Assembly (NCBI GenBank): GCA_903813345.2
Contig: CAIIXF020000012.1
Coordinates: 7,523,615-7,587,614, forward strand
Source of the DNA: Owenia fusiformis
Taxonomy: Eukaryota > Annelida > Polychaeta > Sabellida > Oweniidae
Direction: 5' to 3'
Length of the DNA stretch: 64,000 nucleotides
Positions within the stretch are counted from its first letter, which is position 1; every line of letters begins with the position of its first letter. Positions 1 through 12,188 of this stretch are shown here, in pieces. A program made the translations under genes and the position numbers. The notes below the pieces were generated by a model. It did not search any database, was not told the origin of the DNA, and saw only the letters and a list, made by a program, of their open reading frames with translations.

Positions 1-479
1 TTCGTCTAGAGGGGGGGTGGGGGGGTTGTTGTACAAACGAAATTACTTTCGTCTCCATATGAACATTGATATTTTGACCCCGCCCCTAACCATAGTGATA
101 ACAAATAAAAAAAAGATCATTTGCGATATTTTTTTACTAAATTTTTTAAGTATGTGCTGTGCACTTATTGGAATCTCTCAATATCTTACCCTCTTAAACA
201 ATTTGGAAACAATACTGTACTCTCATTAGAGGGAATACGGTACATGTACCAAATATTTTTTGTTTGGCTGTTTCGATTATGCATGACAATAAATTATTTC
301 TTACTTACCATGGTAACTAACTATTGTTGTCAATAGTGCTACATATAAGAGCTATATACAGGCATTCATCCAGTTACAGAGATGAGTATCTATGGCGAAG
401 AACACATGTTGCACACATTATTTCATATATTTATTTCTCTATTGATCTTCACGTTTCAGGTCTCAAATATGTTAATAAA
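1..479. other. Gene-free stretch
   Basis: AT-rich sequence with a G-run near the left edge (8-24). Only short open frames with no recognisable protein features. I see no exon, RNA gene or complete repeat here. Confidence 0.5.
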
Positions 480-895
480 TATCTTTAGCAACATGGCTTT
501 TAAATTATTAATGCTGTTTATTTAGCTGGATACACTTATCGGTTGTAATCTTGGTAATCTTAGTAACCCATCTCGGTATCCTTAGCAACATATCTTGGTA
601 TCCTTGACAACATACTTTCAAAGGTGAATTTTAAATTTGTGATGCAATTTCAATAGCAAAACACATATTACAAATCTTGGTATCCTTAGTAACCTAACTT
701 GATATCCTTAGCAACAGCTGCGTCCCTCCTTAGCGATGTATGGTCAGTAACAATCCTCTATAAAATCAGCTATCCTTAGCAACCTTAGCAACAGTAATAC
801 TCCTTAGAAACTGTTTGGGATTTTGCACTGCTTGATATCCTTAGCAACAGCAGTTATCCTTGACAACAGTAATTATCTTAAGCTACAGATTAGAA
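480..895. repeat. Degenerate minisatellite, TATCCTTAGCAACA core
   Basis: A core close to GGTATCCTTAGCAACA recurs about ten times at irregular spacing, with variants such as TATCCTTGACAACA and TATCCTTAGTAACC. The copies are diverged, so this is an old array. No coding potential is seen across it. Confidence 0.6.
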
Positions 896-1602
896 AAACA
901 GTTATCCATCTTTTATAACAACGCAAATATTCTAACCAAGACTAATTATCCACTATTAATTTTGTAAAAGTTTCATCTTGAATGAATCATATTCAATAAA
1001 ATTACTGGATTCAATCATAAATACCTCCATCTCTCAATGAACATGTGCAATATATATGACTCTTACAAAAAATATCAAGTTCTGGTTTGTTTATTTCATT
1101 TAATATAGAAAAATCTAGATTTTGGCATTTCTCGTAATCTTAGTCATTCAAGCCAATTGGTCTTTGCCTTTCTGGAGATGATGTGACATGACATCAATGA
1201 GAGATGACATCATGAGACATGACATCATGGCATGACACTTTTATAAGGTCGCCTTCACCAGTCAGCATAGCAATTCACTCTTGCAGAATTCACAAATGTA
1301 ATTAATTTTCGCATATTTCTAAATAAATGAATCAAAAATTGTCTCTTTTTTTGGATATATGTTATCATTTGTATGAAACAAAATATATTTTCATGCAAAA
1401 TTCTTATTGTTTCATGATATTCAGTCAGATTGGGTTGATATCTGTAATGACATTTAAAGGATTAAATATTAAAATCAATATCCACAATTGTTATGCACTG
1501 TTCAGTGCATAAAATATATTGATCCCTTGCGATGAACAATGTCACAATGGCCATATTACCTGCTGTTGACCACTCATTAAAATAATGTTCATTGAAATCT
1601 GT
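896..1602. other. Gene-free stretch with short GACATCAT iterations
   Basis: No convincing exon. Between about 1180 and 1240 the words GACATCAT and GACATGACATCA repeat several times, a local simple-sequence tract. The rest is unremarkable AT-rich DNA. Confidence 0.4.
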
Positions 1603-1745
1603 AAAGTGGAGAAGTGGAACACTTCAGAGTCCCAAGACCAACTGACTTAATTTTAAATGAACCTCTATAAGTGGAATACCTCCCAAGTGGAACACTTTTA
1701 GAGGTACCAAATGTGCTCCACTTAGAAAGGTTTTACTGTATATGT
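1603..1745 (+). repeat. Dispersed 'GTGGAACAC' MITE-like repeat, copy 1
   Basis: Contains spaced GTGGAACAC and CTCTATAAGTGGAA words and ends TTTTACTGTA. A reverse-complement copy lies at 36724-36840 with the same order of words, including TTAGAGGTACC. A more distant relative is at 15262-15397. The dispersal and the terminal CAGTAAAA word suggest a short non-autonomous DNA transposon; the superfamily is not determined. Confidence 0.5.
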
Positions 1746-2984
1746 ACATTAAGAGGAAATGCATATCATCCGAAGTGCACAATAAGGGAGGGGGGGGGGT
1801 CTACAGGATATGCAGTAGATCTAGAAAGTAGAACGAGTCCATTTGTATGGTAATTGAAAAGTTAGACACAAAACACTTAAGTTAAGAATAGAGAACAGGA
1901 AACAGTAAATGAACAAGCTAAATCTAGATCAATCTTATCTGTAACAAGGCTTTAAAATGAATATTAGGACTTGCAATATTGTTACAATTTGTAACAACTG
2001 TTACAGAATCCCTTAGGATACTAAAGGGGGATGACAAGCTGTTGAAGCATGATGTATAAATCAGAACTGCCATTCCAATACTAAGAGCATCTCCTTTGCA
2101 TGCAGAAAGACAGAGATGAAGAAGGGGCAGCTTACCATAATACAGTACAGTTCATTCATGAAACTCTACCTCAGAATCTCAAAATTAATTCAAGAAATGA
2201 GTCATGCAAAAAAGGAACAATTCTTGAATGGGAATGGAATAATTGTTTAACCTCTTGAATCCCAGGCTCTAAAATCGGTTGAAACCAGAGAATTTTTCAT
2301 TTTTGCCACCATTTAACATTTTACTACATACCTATATAACTTGAGATGCTCAACTTAGTATTATTAAACGGCAGAGAGCATTTCTACACATTTTAAAAAA
2401 AATTTTGTTTAAATTGGATGAAAATTGTTCAAATAAGAGCAATTTTAGTGAAAATTTTTGTGACAGATTTTCTCGTCACTCTGGGTTTCAAGGTCATTTC
2501 TGAGGTGACGAGAAATCTTGTCACTCCAGGTAGTCAAGAGGTTAATGGGAAAGTAAATATTTTTGAATGATGATGGAACTGTTCTTGAATATCTTAGGGC
2601 TAGGAAACTATTTTTTAATAGAACTAGAACCAATTCTTGACTAAAGAGGGATTTTTTCTTACAGATCACTTATACAACAGCTGTGATCTCATACAATAAA
2701 AAAATTGTAAGAAAAAATTTGCATTTTTTAAATTGCTATGATGATTTTAATATTTAATAATTAGACCAATAGATTCAAAATCGTTTTTATTTAATCAGAA
2801 AGGTTAATTATTCAAGATATAGAATATTGAACATTGCATGGTTCTTGTGTATGTGATGAGTTACAGGAACTGTAACAATATGTTACAAATGCTGACCTTC
2901 AATTCAATAGTAGAAAATAAAGGAGTGCTGTAACAATATGTTATCACTTCAATAGATGAAGAAATTCTTTTCAGATCAGACACT
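1746..2984. other. Gene-free stretch
   Basis: Short open frames only, no splice-bounded coding segment. Contains a G-run at about 1788-1799. Nothing else stands out. Confidence 0.4.
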
Positions 2985-3905
2985 TGATTGTCACACTTAA
3001 AGCAAGCGGGCGCAGCACCTAACTGAGATTTTGAAAACAGACTTGCTCCCACATGAAAATCCATTTGCAGTTTGCAACCACTTGAAAATGGGAAAAATCA
3101 TGAAATCACCAATATTTTTCTGAATTGTGAAAATGAGAATTTTCCACCGACTTAAGAAAAAAATTCTAGGAAGAACACTGTACTAAACATTATTTTTGGT
3201 AATCTTACCAGACAAAGCACATCTTCACTTTGGTATGGTTTCATATCAGCAAACCTCACACGTTTTACATTTGCATCCATTGCCAATGCTTTATAACAGC
3301 TTAAATTCTATATTTTAAAATATGTCCATAAATTGTTCATATAAATATATATCACACATATTTTCTGTATCTTTTCCATCCAATTAAGAAGCGATCAATT
3401 TTGAATTCATTGACTTCAATCTTTCCATTTTGATTATCACTATTAAATTAATAATTGAATGGTTATATTAAAATGAACATGTAAACTTTGAAGTGTATCT
3501 CAATTTTTAAACCTAACAACATATCAAAGTAATAAATACTTAACTATCTATTAATGATGATACTTGTTGAACTAACTGATAAACCCGACTCTTTGTGAGA
3601 GCCTGTCTCGATTGACACTCTTAGAATCAACAAATAAAAAGGGAATTAAGCTACATATTGGTAATTAGTTCTTAACTTCGTATTCATTTGCCCAATTGAG
3701 TATAAAGGCATATGTATTTAAGGAAAATACACATAGCAGTGATCTTCACAGTATTTTTTCTCAAGTGGGTGCTAAACTCTCAATATCACAATTCATGATA
3801 TTTCTCATTTTCAAGTCGGTGCAAATGGATTTTCAGGTGGGTGCAAGATTATTTTTAAAACATCAGGTGGGTGCTGTGCCCACTTGCTTTAATGCTGGGA
3901 AGATC
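2985..3905. mobile_element. Inverted-repeat element of about 0.9 kb
   Basis: The left arm (about 2992-3150) and the reverse complement of the right arm (about 3715-3905) share blocks in order: TTAAAGCAAG(C/T)GGGC, CAGCACC, a C-A-C-(A/C)-TGAAAATCCATTTGC block, and an ACTTGAAAATG block followed by ATCATGAA. The arms are diverged, so this is an old non-autonomous element. No transposase frame is seen inside. Confidence 0.55.
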
Positions 3906-4133
3906 ACTGCATAGCTGTAATTTGTAATTAGGTCAATGAAAAAACAATTGGGAGAGGGACAGTTATCTCAGGGCTTTATAATTCTGCACACTCGCATACA
4001 AGTTTTCTTAAAAATGTCAAGCTTGTTCCCTAATTATTTGATCTTATGGGAAATAGTCTCAAAACTCTCATTTATTTCATTCTTTGCAAATAAGAAGCCA
4101 TCACATATACATGTATGAACATTATACATTAAC

Positions 4134-4265
4134 ATGCAAAATGTCACCACCTGCCATTTGTTTCAGATGTCGAACACCAACTGCTGGCTACCGGCCATCA
4201 AGCCCCGAACAACTTCTACAAAAAGGTGGAGACTATAACAACATGTCACTATGGTGGTGACATAA
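4134..4265 (+). repeat. Dispersed repeat with ATGCAAAATGTCACCACC head
   Basis: Starts ATGCAAAATGTCACCACC, then CTGCCATTTGTT. Related copies are at 13373 (partial), 13969-14100 and 46422-46530 on the plus strand and 37507-37597 on the minus strand. In several copies the far end is TGGTGACA or TGTCACCA, so the unit has an inverted-terminal character. In the 46-kb copy it forms the head of a longer composite element. Confidence 0.55.
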
Positions 4266-4370
4266 ACTCAGGACATAAACTCGGGACAATGCATTGAGAC
4301 GGTTAAGATATATTGATCAAAACTGTCAAATAAAATCCAGGTAATAATCAGAGGGCTATTTGCAGGGTAA

Positions 4371-4978
4371 TAGTGGTGTATCGAGTGACTCGGGTAATCG
4401 ACTAGAACTCGAATGAGCCTAGAAAAATGATCAATCGATTGAAAATTTGAAAATCATAATCCTAAAAATTTCTGAGAAAAATCGCGATTTACCCTCCATA
4501 CTCACGATTTAAGCAAGGATTGTAGCTGCCTTTACGTTTTTCTAATGAATTACATACTTCTGACTATATTCGGCAGATTGTTTTGTTGATTTAATTGTCA
4601 GTTGATGAGAAAAAGTATGAGAATCGTATTCATTGCTTTTTATGTTTGTTTATATCCGGTATATCGTATGCGCATGCGCATATGTATTTTGACGGAAGTG
4701 GGAATTTTAAAGTCGAAAAAATCCATAAAAGGCTTATATCATTGCTAATATACGGTTAATGTGCGTCTAAAACATCCAAAACGGAACTCAATCCGTTCAG
4801 AACTACATCATTGAGTGGTCATTAAACCAAAAATCGATGTAAGTAGTGACAAATGCCTTGATTTTCCAGGTTCTAATTTTCTCAATTTTTTTAAAAAATA
4901 ATCGCCAAAATCGTCTACTCAATCGTCAAATTTATCATTCTACTCGAGTAGAGATTTTGGTGGCGAGTCCCACCACTA
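4371..4978. mobile_element. hAT-like non-autonomous transposon, 8-bp target duplication
   Basis: Begins TAGTGGTG and ends CACCACTA (8-bp perfect inverted termini, with further subterminal similarity such as ACTCG). It is flanked exactly by CAGGGTAA at 4363-4370 and 4979-4986, an 8-bp target-site duplication. The 8-bp duplication and TAGTGGTG-type ends are typical of the hAT superfamily. It is 608 bp with no transposase frame. Confidence 0.75.
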
Positions 4979-5240
4979 CAGGGTAATAAGCACAAGTCAC
5001 TCTGCATGCATATTTATTTAATTCCTTGGATATATCACACTTTTCACATCTCTCATTTTTTTAGCACAGCCCTGCAACATTTAATTTAAGAATATGTAAG
5101 TATTTATTGATTGATTTTTACTTATGCGGCTAACCTGGAATTTTACAAATCTGATCCTATTGATTAACCTAATAGGAGTGAATTGTCATATTATTAATGT
5201 TTTTAGAAGAATATAGTAAGATTGCAATGAGTAAATAGAG

Positions 5241-5382
5241 ATTATCCTATATGAGGTTCAGGATATTGGGATTATCCCGAGGCCAATATAATATATTTGC
5301 CCGAGGGCCGCAGGTCCCGAGGGAAAATATATTATATTGGCCAAGGGATAATCCCAATATCCTGAACCGACTATAGGATAAT
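5241..5382. mobile_element. Foldback hairpin with CCCGAGGG loop
   Basis: ATTATCCTATA at the left is matched by TATAGGATAAT at the right. Between them, arms of about 60 bp (TTCAGGATATTGGGATTATCC and CCAATATAATATAT blocks) are inverted around a GC-rich loop holding two CCCGAGGG words. A degenerate relative is at 37750-37860. This is a small foldback or MITE-like insertion without coding capacity. Confidence 0.6.
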
Positions 5383-5655
5383 ATGTTTATCCCATACCAA
5401 TCTTGGTCATCTGGTTCACATTGTTCAATCGTGGAAATATTTTAGAATATTCATGTCCAGTTTTGTTTTCTTGGCCGTGGGCGGATTTTCCTGTTCTCTC
5501 AAATATTCCCACATTTATTTTCTCGAATTCTTTGACTGATTAAGTGGATGCTCCTTCCCTTTTTTAAACCATCAAACGGATCCCGATAGTCTGTGTTTTC
5601 TCCATTGTCGTTTACAGTCATTACGCGAACGTTATAAATTATGAACAAATATGCG

Positions 5656-5740
5656 AGCGGCGATTATGACGTAGCGGGCAGATATACTATATCTGCCCGC
5701 TCGGAGCGGGACGTAAAGCTATATCTGCCCGCTGATGAAA
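5656..5740. repeat. Clustered palindromes, AGCGGGCAGATATA
   Basis: AGCGGGCAGATATA is followed at once by its inverted partner TATATCTGCCCGCT, and a second CTATATCTGCCCGCT lies about 30 bp further on. GC-rich cores in AT-rich DNA, consistent with a remnant of another small foldback element. Confidence 0.5.
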
Positions 5741-6201
5741 ATATAAGATTTTACAAACCGGCTTTATGTACCTGTAACACGTCCAAGTATGGGATAAAGA
5801 ATAATATCTTCAGGTAATCTATAGTCTTTCACTCTGACATTCTTTGTTTCTCCAACATTTCAAAACTGAAGAATACGATTATACGGTTTATCTAGAGATT
5901 GATTCTAGATTTTAAAAAACTGACAGTCTTAACATCAACTCCCTAAATAGAAATACACAGGAGGCTTAATATAAAAATATGAAACAGAACAACAGAAAAA
6001 CATCCTAAGAGTTTTGAGTACATTAATCTGATTATACATTTTCTCTTATCAATTTTAAATGACATATTCACCAGGGGAAGGGCGCTGTTACCCTGCCCTG
6101 TCACCGAAATCATATACATGTATATAACAGGTACTAAAATCAAAAATATTTAACTTAAAGCTAAAATGGAATATTCAATTTTTATAGAATTAAAGATTTA
6201 C

Positions 6202-6780
6202 CTTTCTGTAAACAGTAGAGTTCAGTGATGTTCTTCTGCTAGAATCAGAAATATCATTTACTTTAGATCTGCTTGATCTCTTACGATCCTTTGATCTTTG
6301 ATCCTGTATTGAATCTTTCCTTGCATAATGATATATCGAACTGCTTGGTAAACTTGTGTCAGAGAAATCATAAGTGTTTGATCTTTTTGATCTTTCATGA
6401 TCCCTATATGGCATTTCTGACAACATATGGGTTATATCCCCTGGGTGATATCTCCCTATAGGGTTATATGAGTTATATGCTCCTAAGGAGTGGACAGGAT
6501 ATGGGGATGTATTGTAAATAGATGGCTCTATGAATGTATCATGCGGGTAGCGAAAATTGTTGATGAATCTCTCGTGAATTCCTGGTTTGAATCTCATATA
6601 GTCGGCATAAGATATCCGTTCATGTAAATATCCAGGTGATATCCCAAAGTCATATCCAGGAGATATCCCATCTTTATATCCATGGGATAAACCATCCCTA
6701 TATCCACCTGATATGTTTGATGTACCATATTTTGGATAAGTAAGGCCAGTAAAGCTATTGGTATCCCGCATATAATCCAT
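6202..6780 (-). CDS. First coding exon of an unknown Tyr/Ser/Gly-rich protein
   Basis: Reading starts at ATG 6780, with an in-frame TGA 27 bases upstream. It stays open for 193 codons to a good donor (AAAG|GTAAAT, phase 0) at 6202/6201; without splicing it stops three codons later. The product is soluble-looking and low in complexity. Residues 26-51 hold a strict 8-residue repeat, GY-x-x-G-(I/L)-S-x, with three full units. The middle is rich in Tyr, Pro and His. Residues about 155-193 are basic and rich in Arg and Ser, with many possible phosphorylation sites. No signal peptide, membrane segment or known domain is recognised. The remaining exons would lie at lower coordinates or outside the window and were not found. 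Confidence 0.5.
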
Positions 6781-8595
6781 TGTGCATGATAGAGATCTAC
6801 TTCAAAGTTTCATTCTAAAGTCAATCCGGTACAGATTCTAGATACAACAAAAATATTCCACATTTTCTATAAATTGCTCCCAGCAAAAAATCCAATGAAT
6901 TTGACAAATATGTGGCTCATCATGACACTTTCATATATGTTAAACTGGCAAATTACCAGATTTTCAATTGAAATGACTATGTATTTGTTGTTTCTCATTA
7001 GCTTTGGCTAGATCACTCATAAGTTTATATTTAAGTTCAAAATGTATTTCATTAAAACTTTTCATAGAAAACTCCTTTTCTTAGAGGTTCTTGTGTGTAA
7101 TCAGGGTTCCATTAACTGTCATGCTATACATATGCATCGACAATAGAGTTAAAGAACTTCTTGAAATATTTTGTTTTTCACTTCATTCACTAAATCCGAA
7201 TCATTGTATAATCCATTTGTAGTAGTTGTTGATGTTCTTGCATTCATCGTGCCTTTATATAAGTATCCCATCAAAATTTAATTCAAGTATGAATCGAGTT
7301 GCGTGTTTATCCCTCTAAATACATTCTGATACTCATAGCATCTTTCTGTTTCACCTCAGGGCTGAGAAGAAATGAGATGTCATGGTATATCATGATGCTC
7401 TAAATAATATACAGAGACAGAACAGATGCATATACTTGTTGCATATAGTTTCTGAAGCCCACTTGCAGTTTTACACATCTTTCTCTTTACGACTTCATCT
7501 ATTTGCGTTCACTTGTTGTTAACTCAACTTGCATTCAACTTCTCTTTAACGACTGAATCCATTTGCATTCTGAAGTCTTCTTTCAGTTTCAGCATCTCTC
7601 TCCCTTTACAATTTAAACAATTTGCGTTCACTTGTAAATATTATAAATACAGTAATGCATGGTCTACAAATTAATTGCAGATTCTATATAGATGAGAAAA
7701 TCAATTGTTTATTGAATCTTTTAATTAATCCATACTTTGTGCATATAAAGCCTTAATAGTACAGATTGTACAAGATATGGCATACTCTTGTAAAAAATCA
7801 GATTGTCAGAAAATCAGACGTATTCTCCAAGTATTTATATAAAACTTCTTCTGGTATTATCTGGTGTTTTTCACATGGCAGGGGCGGATTCAGATGTTTC
7901 GTGTTATATGTTTTTAGAATGGTCATTTATCAACTGCAAGGTCTAGGTTAAAAAAACCTGAGGTGGTAAAAAGGAAAAAGAATCATACATCGTAAATTTG
8001 AAATTGACACTGGGCAAGATAATTATTTTCAAAAAAATATAACTGTAATTTTATGATTAAAATTTGGTACATATTTTGAGCGCCAATATCAAGATCTGCC
8101 ACCGATCTGCACAATGATTTAATAGTTCTGTAATCTAGAATTTATTCCATACAAGCTTCGTCTAACAATAAATATAAGCTCTAATATAAACACATGGATT
8201 TAAAACATGTATACTCATTCATATTTTTCAAGCTGAATTTACAAAAGAGGATAATTCTACCATTAATTCTATTAGGCCTACTATTTCTAACTGATCTTGT
8301 ATATTCCTCTAATTTTCCACTAAAATGTTCACCAAAAATCTTATCATCATTAGTCTTTATATATTTCACAGTAATAATAAAATTCCAAATTATTTTATTC
8401 CTTGCTAATTCTACTCTTTTCCACAATTTCTTGTATCAATACATGTCCAACGTGACAATTTTGCAAGGGTAACCCTCAACAGGTAGATAATTCTAGTGAT
8501 ATTTTATGATTAGGAATGAACCTCATGTAATGATATCATATCAATTAAAATGTCAAATTATGATCATTATGAAATTTTAACAATTATTCTTGATT
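6781..8595. other. Gene-free stretch
   Basis: No exon with supporting motifs. A GGGGCGGATTCAG word near 7881 resembles a decayed DNA-transposon end. Otherwise AT-rich intergenic or intronic DNA. Confidence 0.4.
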
Positions 8596-8862
8596 ATCCT
8601 ACACTTAGTGTACTATATGTAAAATAACATTAAAAAATAAATTTGATATTTATTGGCAAAATGAATATCCGGAGGATATCGTAACGATATACTCCGGGCG
8701 GAGGATATCATGACGATATACTCGGGAAAACCCAATATGCGGAGGATATTGTGACGATATACTCCGCTTGTTGATTTCCCGCCAAATTGACTCTATTTGG
8801 CATTGAATTTATTTTGCAATGATATTATACATTTAGTACACTCCTTGTAAGTGTAGGATAAT
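8596..8862. mobile_element. Inverted-repeat element with three GGAGGATAT-N-ATATACTC units
   Basis: TATCCTACACTTA and a TAGTGTAC word on the left are matched by TAAGTGTAGGATA and TAGTACAC on the right. The interior carries three copies of a palindromic unit, GGAGGATATCGTAACGATAT followed by ACTC(C/G)G, at about 8671, 8700 and 8739. A small non-autonomous foldback element; no coding capacity. Confidence 0.55.
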
Positions 8863-8868
8863 AAGAAC

Positions 8869-9003
8869 ATCCTATGATTTTTTTCAGAATATCATTTTAA
8901 TCTACTCGGTGATATTGATATATGCACTCGTTCGCTTCGCTCTCTCGTGCAGATATCAATATCACCTCGTAGATAAAAATGATATTCCTCAAAATCATAG
9001 GAT
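8869..9003. mobile_element. Foldback hairpin
   Basis: TCCTATGATTTT at the left and AAAATCATAGGA at the right bound arms of about 60 bp (AATATCATTTT, GGTGATATTGATAT). They close on a short loop, TTCGCTTCGCTCTCT. It sits just after the element at 8596-8862. Noncoding. Confidence 0.6.
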
Positions 9004-10744
9004 ATCCTATAAATATGTGGAATAGAGTACAAAAGAATTGAACAAACATATATCGAAAATAACACTTTGAAGGGTATAGAAATATCACAAAAAGTTTATT
9101 ACCTTAATCTAATTATAAAGAGAAAAGGTCTGAAATATGATTGTCTTCAGAAAATGTTAAGCAAAATATTCCAAGGTTTAAAGAATTTCATACAATCTTA
9201 CAAGATATCATTGACTTAGTATTAAAGATAAGATTATCTTATATCTGGAATTTCAGGATTTCACATAAAATGAGTTTTTGCATTGTTTACCCTGTATTAT
9301 GCGATTATTTGCAATCTTGTATTGTAAACATTATTGAGAAAATATAACCAATGCAGATGCTGATTTATTGAGACATTTCTAGAAAATATTGAAGGTAACT
9401 CAACCGTGATCTGATAATGTTTGTAACAAATTTCTTTTTTGGTTTTGTATTTTCCATGTTCTTGTACTTTATCGATCGGTAAAATGTTACTTTTTAGGGT
9501 CATGCATATTTAATTTAAATAATCTGAAAAAGCTAGTTTATTATATTTTTGAGGACGTTAGAAATGAAATTACCTGTTTACTTTATTCCTTGCTAATTTC
9601 ACTGATTTCTCTCTCAGTCTGAGTCTTAAATGACAAATTGACGTTTTTATTCGGGGTTATTGATTAATTCGGGAAATAGGAAGTTGAATATAAAAGTAGA
9701 ATATTCAACAAGTGTCTATGGAAGAAATACAGAATTCTCTTGCAAAAAGAAACAACAGTCATATTTTCAAACATGAATTAAAGCAAAAAATACTGAAATG
9801 ACCAAGAAATAAAATATAGAAATAGAAATAAATATAGGTGAATAAACATATATCTAAATAGTATAAAAATGTAAAGAAAGCACAGACTTCAATCAAACTG
9901 ATAGAGCAATAGCATGAAAAGCGCAAAATTGAAAGACATTTTTTGCATAGATATACTGAAATGTAATTCAATATAGCGGAACCCTTGATTCACTTCATTT
10001 ATGACTTTTCCTGGATATATGAAAATTAAATAAGAGTCTCTAAAATAATTAAGAAAAAATTTAAAATTAATATCCTAATAGTATTCATAATTGGAGTTCA
10101 ATTGGAAGTATAGCATAAGGTTAACTTCACATATATTGAAAATACATGAAAACAATTGTAAGAGACAATATACAGAAAATCAATTTCTTGCCATTTAATT
10201 GACCTTCCTCAAAGCAGGCAAAAGTCAATCTTTTATATATTAATAACAATTAAAATAATGATTGCCGAGAAAACTCTTGATAGATGAGAAAATATAATTA
10301 TAAATTGAAACATTTTCATTTAAAAGTACATGTACATTGATATCAAATGTCATTTTTAAAAGTTGCTGGGATATTTAGGCATGTGATACCTTAATATTGA
10401 CCATGTAACCATTTGTATTGAGTCAACATGACCTTACTGACCTTCTCGCTACTATGGTTCTGAGAAACATAAATCAAAAACTTTGCAAAGATGTATGCAG
10501 TTTACTGAGAAAATAACTTATGTTATAGCTAAATTGTAATGTATAAAATAGAAAAAGTAAATATTTATTGAAGCGGTATCAATATAATAACTTTTTTAAA
10601 TTTTTCTTACTGCCAAATAAAATCTTGTTGTAGTTCTGCATTAAAGCCTGAAAAAGTGCCCAGCTGTGAGACAGCAGCTAGCTTGAGTAGGAGCTCATAT
10701 TTTTTCCAGCTTGCATACAGGACTCAAGTTAGGAGCCTGAGGAG
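9004..10744. other. Gene-free stretch
   Basis: Very AT-rich, with only hydrophobic frames from biased composition. No splice-bounded coding block and no repeat with visible ends. Confidence 0.4.
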
Positions 10745-10984
10745 TCATAGTTGCATATATGGCAGGGATTTAGCCAGCTTTCAGTCAGGGGGTGTGTGAT
10801 CGCCAAAAAATTCAGTTTTCAATGGGGGGGGGGGGGGATGCGATCGTGGCATAAGCAACCCCTAAAACGCCTACGCCTAAGTAAGGCAATTAACTAATTT
10901 TCTCTCGTATGTTATTCTTCAAAATGCAATGGGAGCTATAGAACATCCCACTCTCCCAAGATATTATTTCAATATTGCATTATA

Positions 10985-11160
10985 TACCTGACCCCATAAG
11001 GCAGGCCTGTAGAACCTCCTTTGGCCCAAAATTCTTTCAAAACCATGCAGTTTTTTACCATTTCGAGCCCTATACAGGTGATTTTAGTCCAAAATTTACC
11101 CCCCCCCAAGAATTTTCAAAATTGACTCCCTCTACCCCATGGCAAAAGCTGGTCACTAGT
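10985..11160 (+). repeat. Fragment of the 'GGCCTGTAG' repeat family
   Basis: Shares the blocks GGCCTGTAG, AAAATTCTTTCAAAA, TTTTTACCATT and CCATGGCAAAAGCTGG, in the same order, with repeats at 23908-24097 and 24914-25047. Probably a decayed DNA transposon with AGGCCTGTAGCCAGG-like ends. Confidence 0.5.
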
Positions 11161-12188
11161 TTCTCGTCTATACTTATTACATGTATATTTTTTATCATGT
11201 ATGAGACTATTTAGCATTGTAGCTACAAGTATATATACGCTATCAGTCCAATATGACAACCTAAGTACTTGAAAACATAACAAGCTGTGTGCACAATTTC
11301 AAACTAACTATATTGATTCTGAATTCTGAAATATTTATAAGTGTATGATATACCATATCAGAATTATTCTAACAATCGCTTTACTGAATTATCCCTGTAT
11401 CTTGAAATCCGCAACTTTAACTTGTATTATTCTTCCAAGATTTTACTTTCTTTTATTCCTATCATTTTTCATCAGCATTTTGTCCTAAATTATCCATTTT
11501 TCTTAATTCAGATTTATTAGTATACTGTATAACGTTGCCTAGAAATTTAGTATTCTAATTTGGCGACTTCTTTTCAAGCTGTGTCTTTGTCTTATTCATG
11601 CACTCCTTTCTACTACAGATTGTTACCAAACAAACTACAACAATTAAGTCAACAACGTAAGGTCATTAAGGTTCTGTATTGTTAAAAATGTGCATCTTGG
11701 AGCTAGAAGACAAAAATCGTACAAATGAATTTCATACTATTGTTACAATTCACAAAATTTACATTCATATATTTTGATTTTTCAAAACATTTAGCTTCAA
11801 TCTGGAGAGAATACAAACTACTCATTGCAAATATAAAAAAAAGGTAAAATATATATGATTCAGTAACTAAAGATACATATTTGCAAGAACATTGTTTTAG
11901 CTACCACTTCAGCAATGTCAATCATTTACCTGTTGATAACTTATAGACCAGATGCGAGTAGAAATAATCTTGATTTAAGTCATTAAATATTCAAAATTCA
12001 GTCGAAGTGATGTTATATTCGAAACCTGCATGTAAAAGTACATCTAGAAATATGGTTTCGAAAATTGTCTATCAACTTTGAAACTTTAAATTTTTTTGAA
12101 AATGTGACTTCTTGTTCGGGTTGATTCCCCATAGACCCCATGTTACAAAATCACAAAAACTGAATTATCTTTTCTTGTATTGGACAGA

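Noticed and set aside
480-895. CRISPR-like regular repeats
   Set aside because: Unit and spacer lengths are irregular, copies are degenerate, and the genome is eukaryotic with no cas genes.
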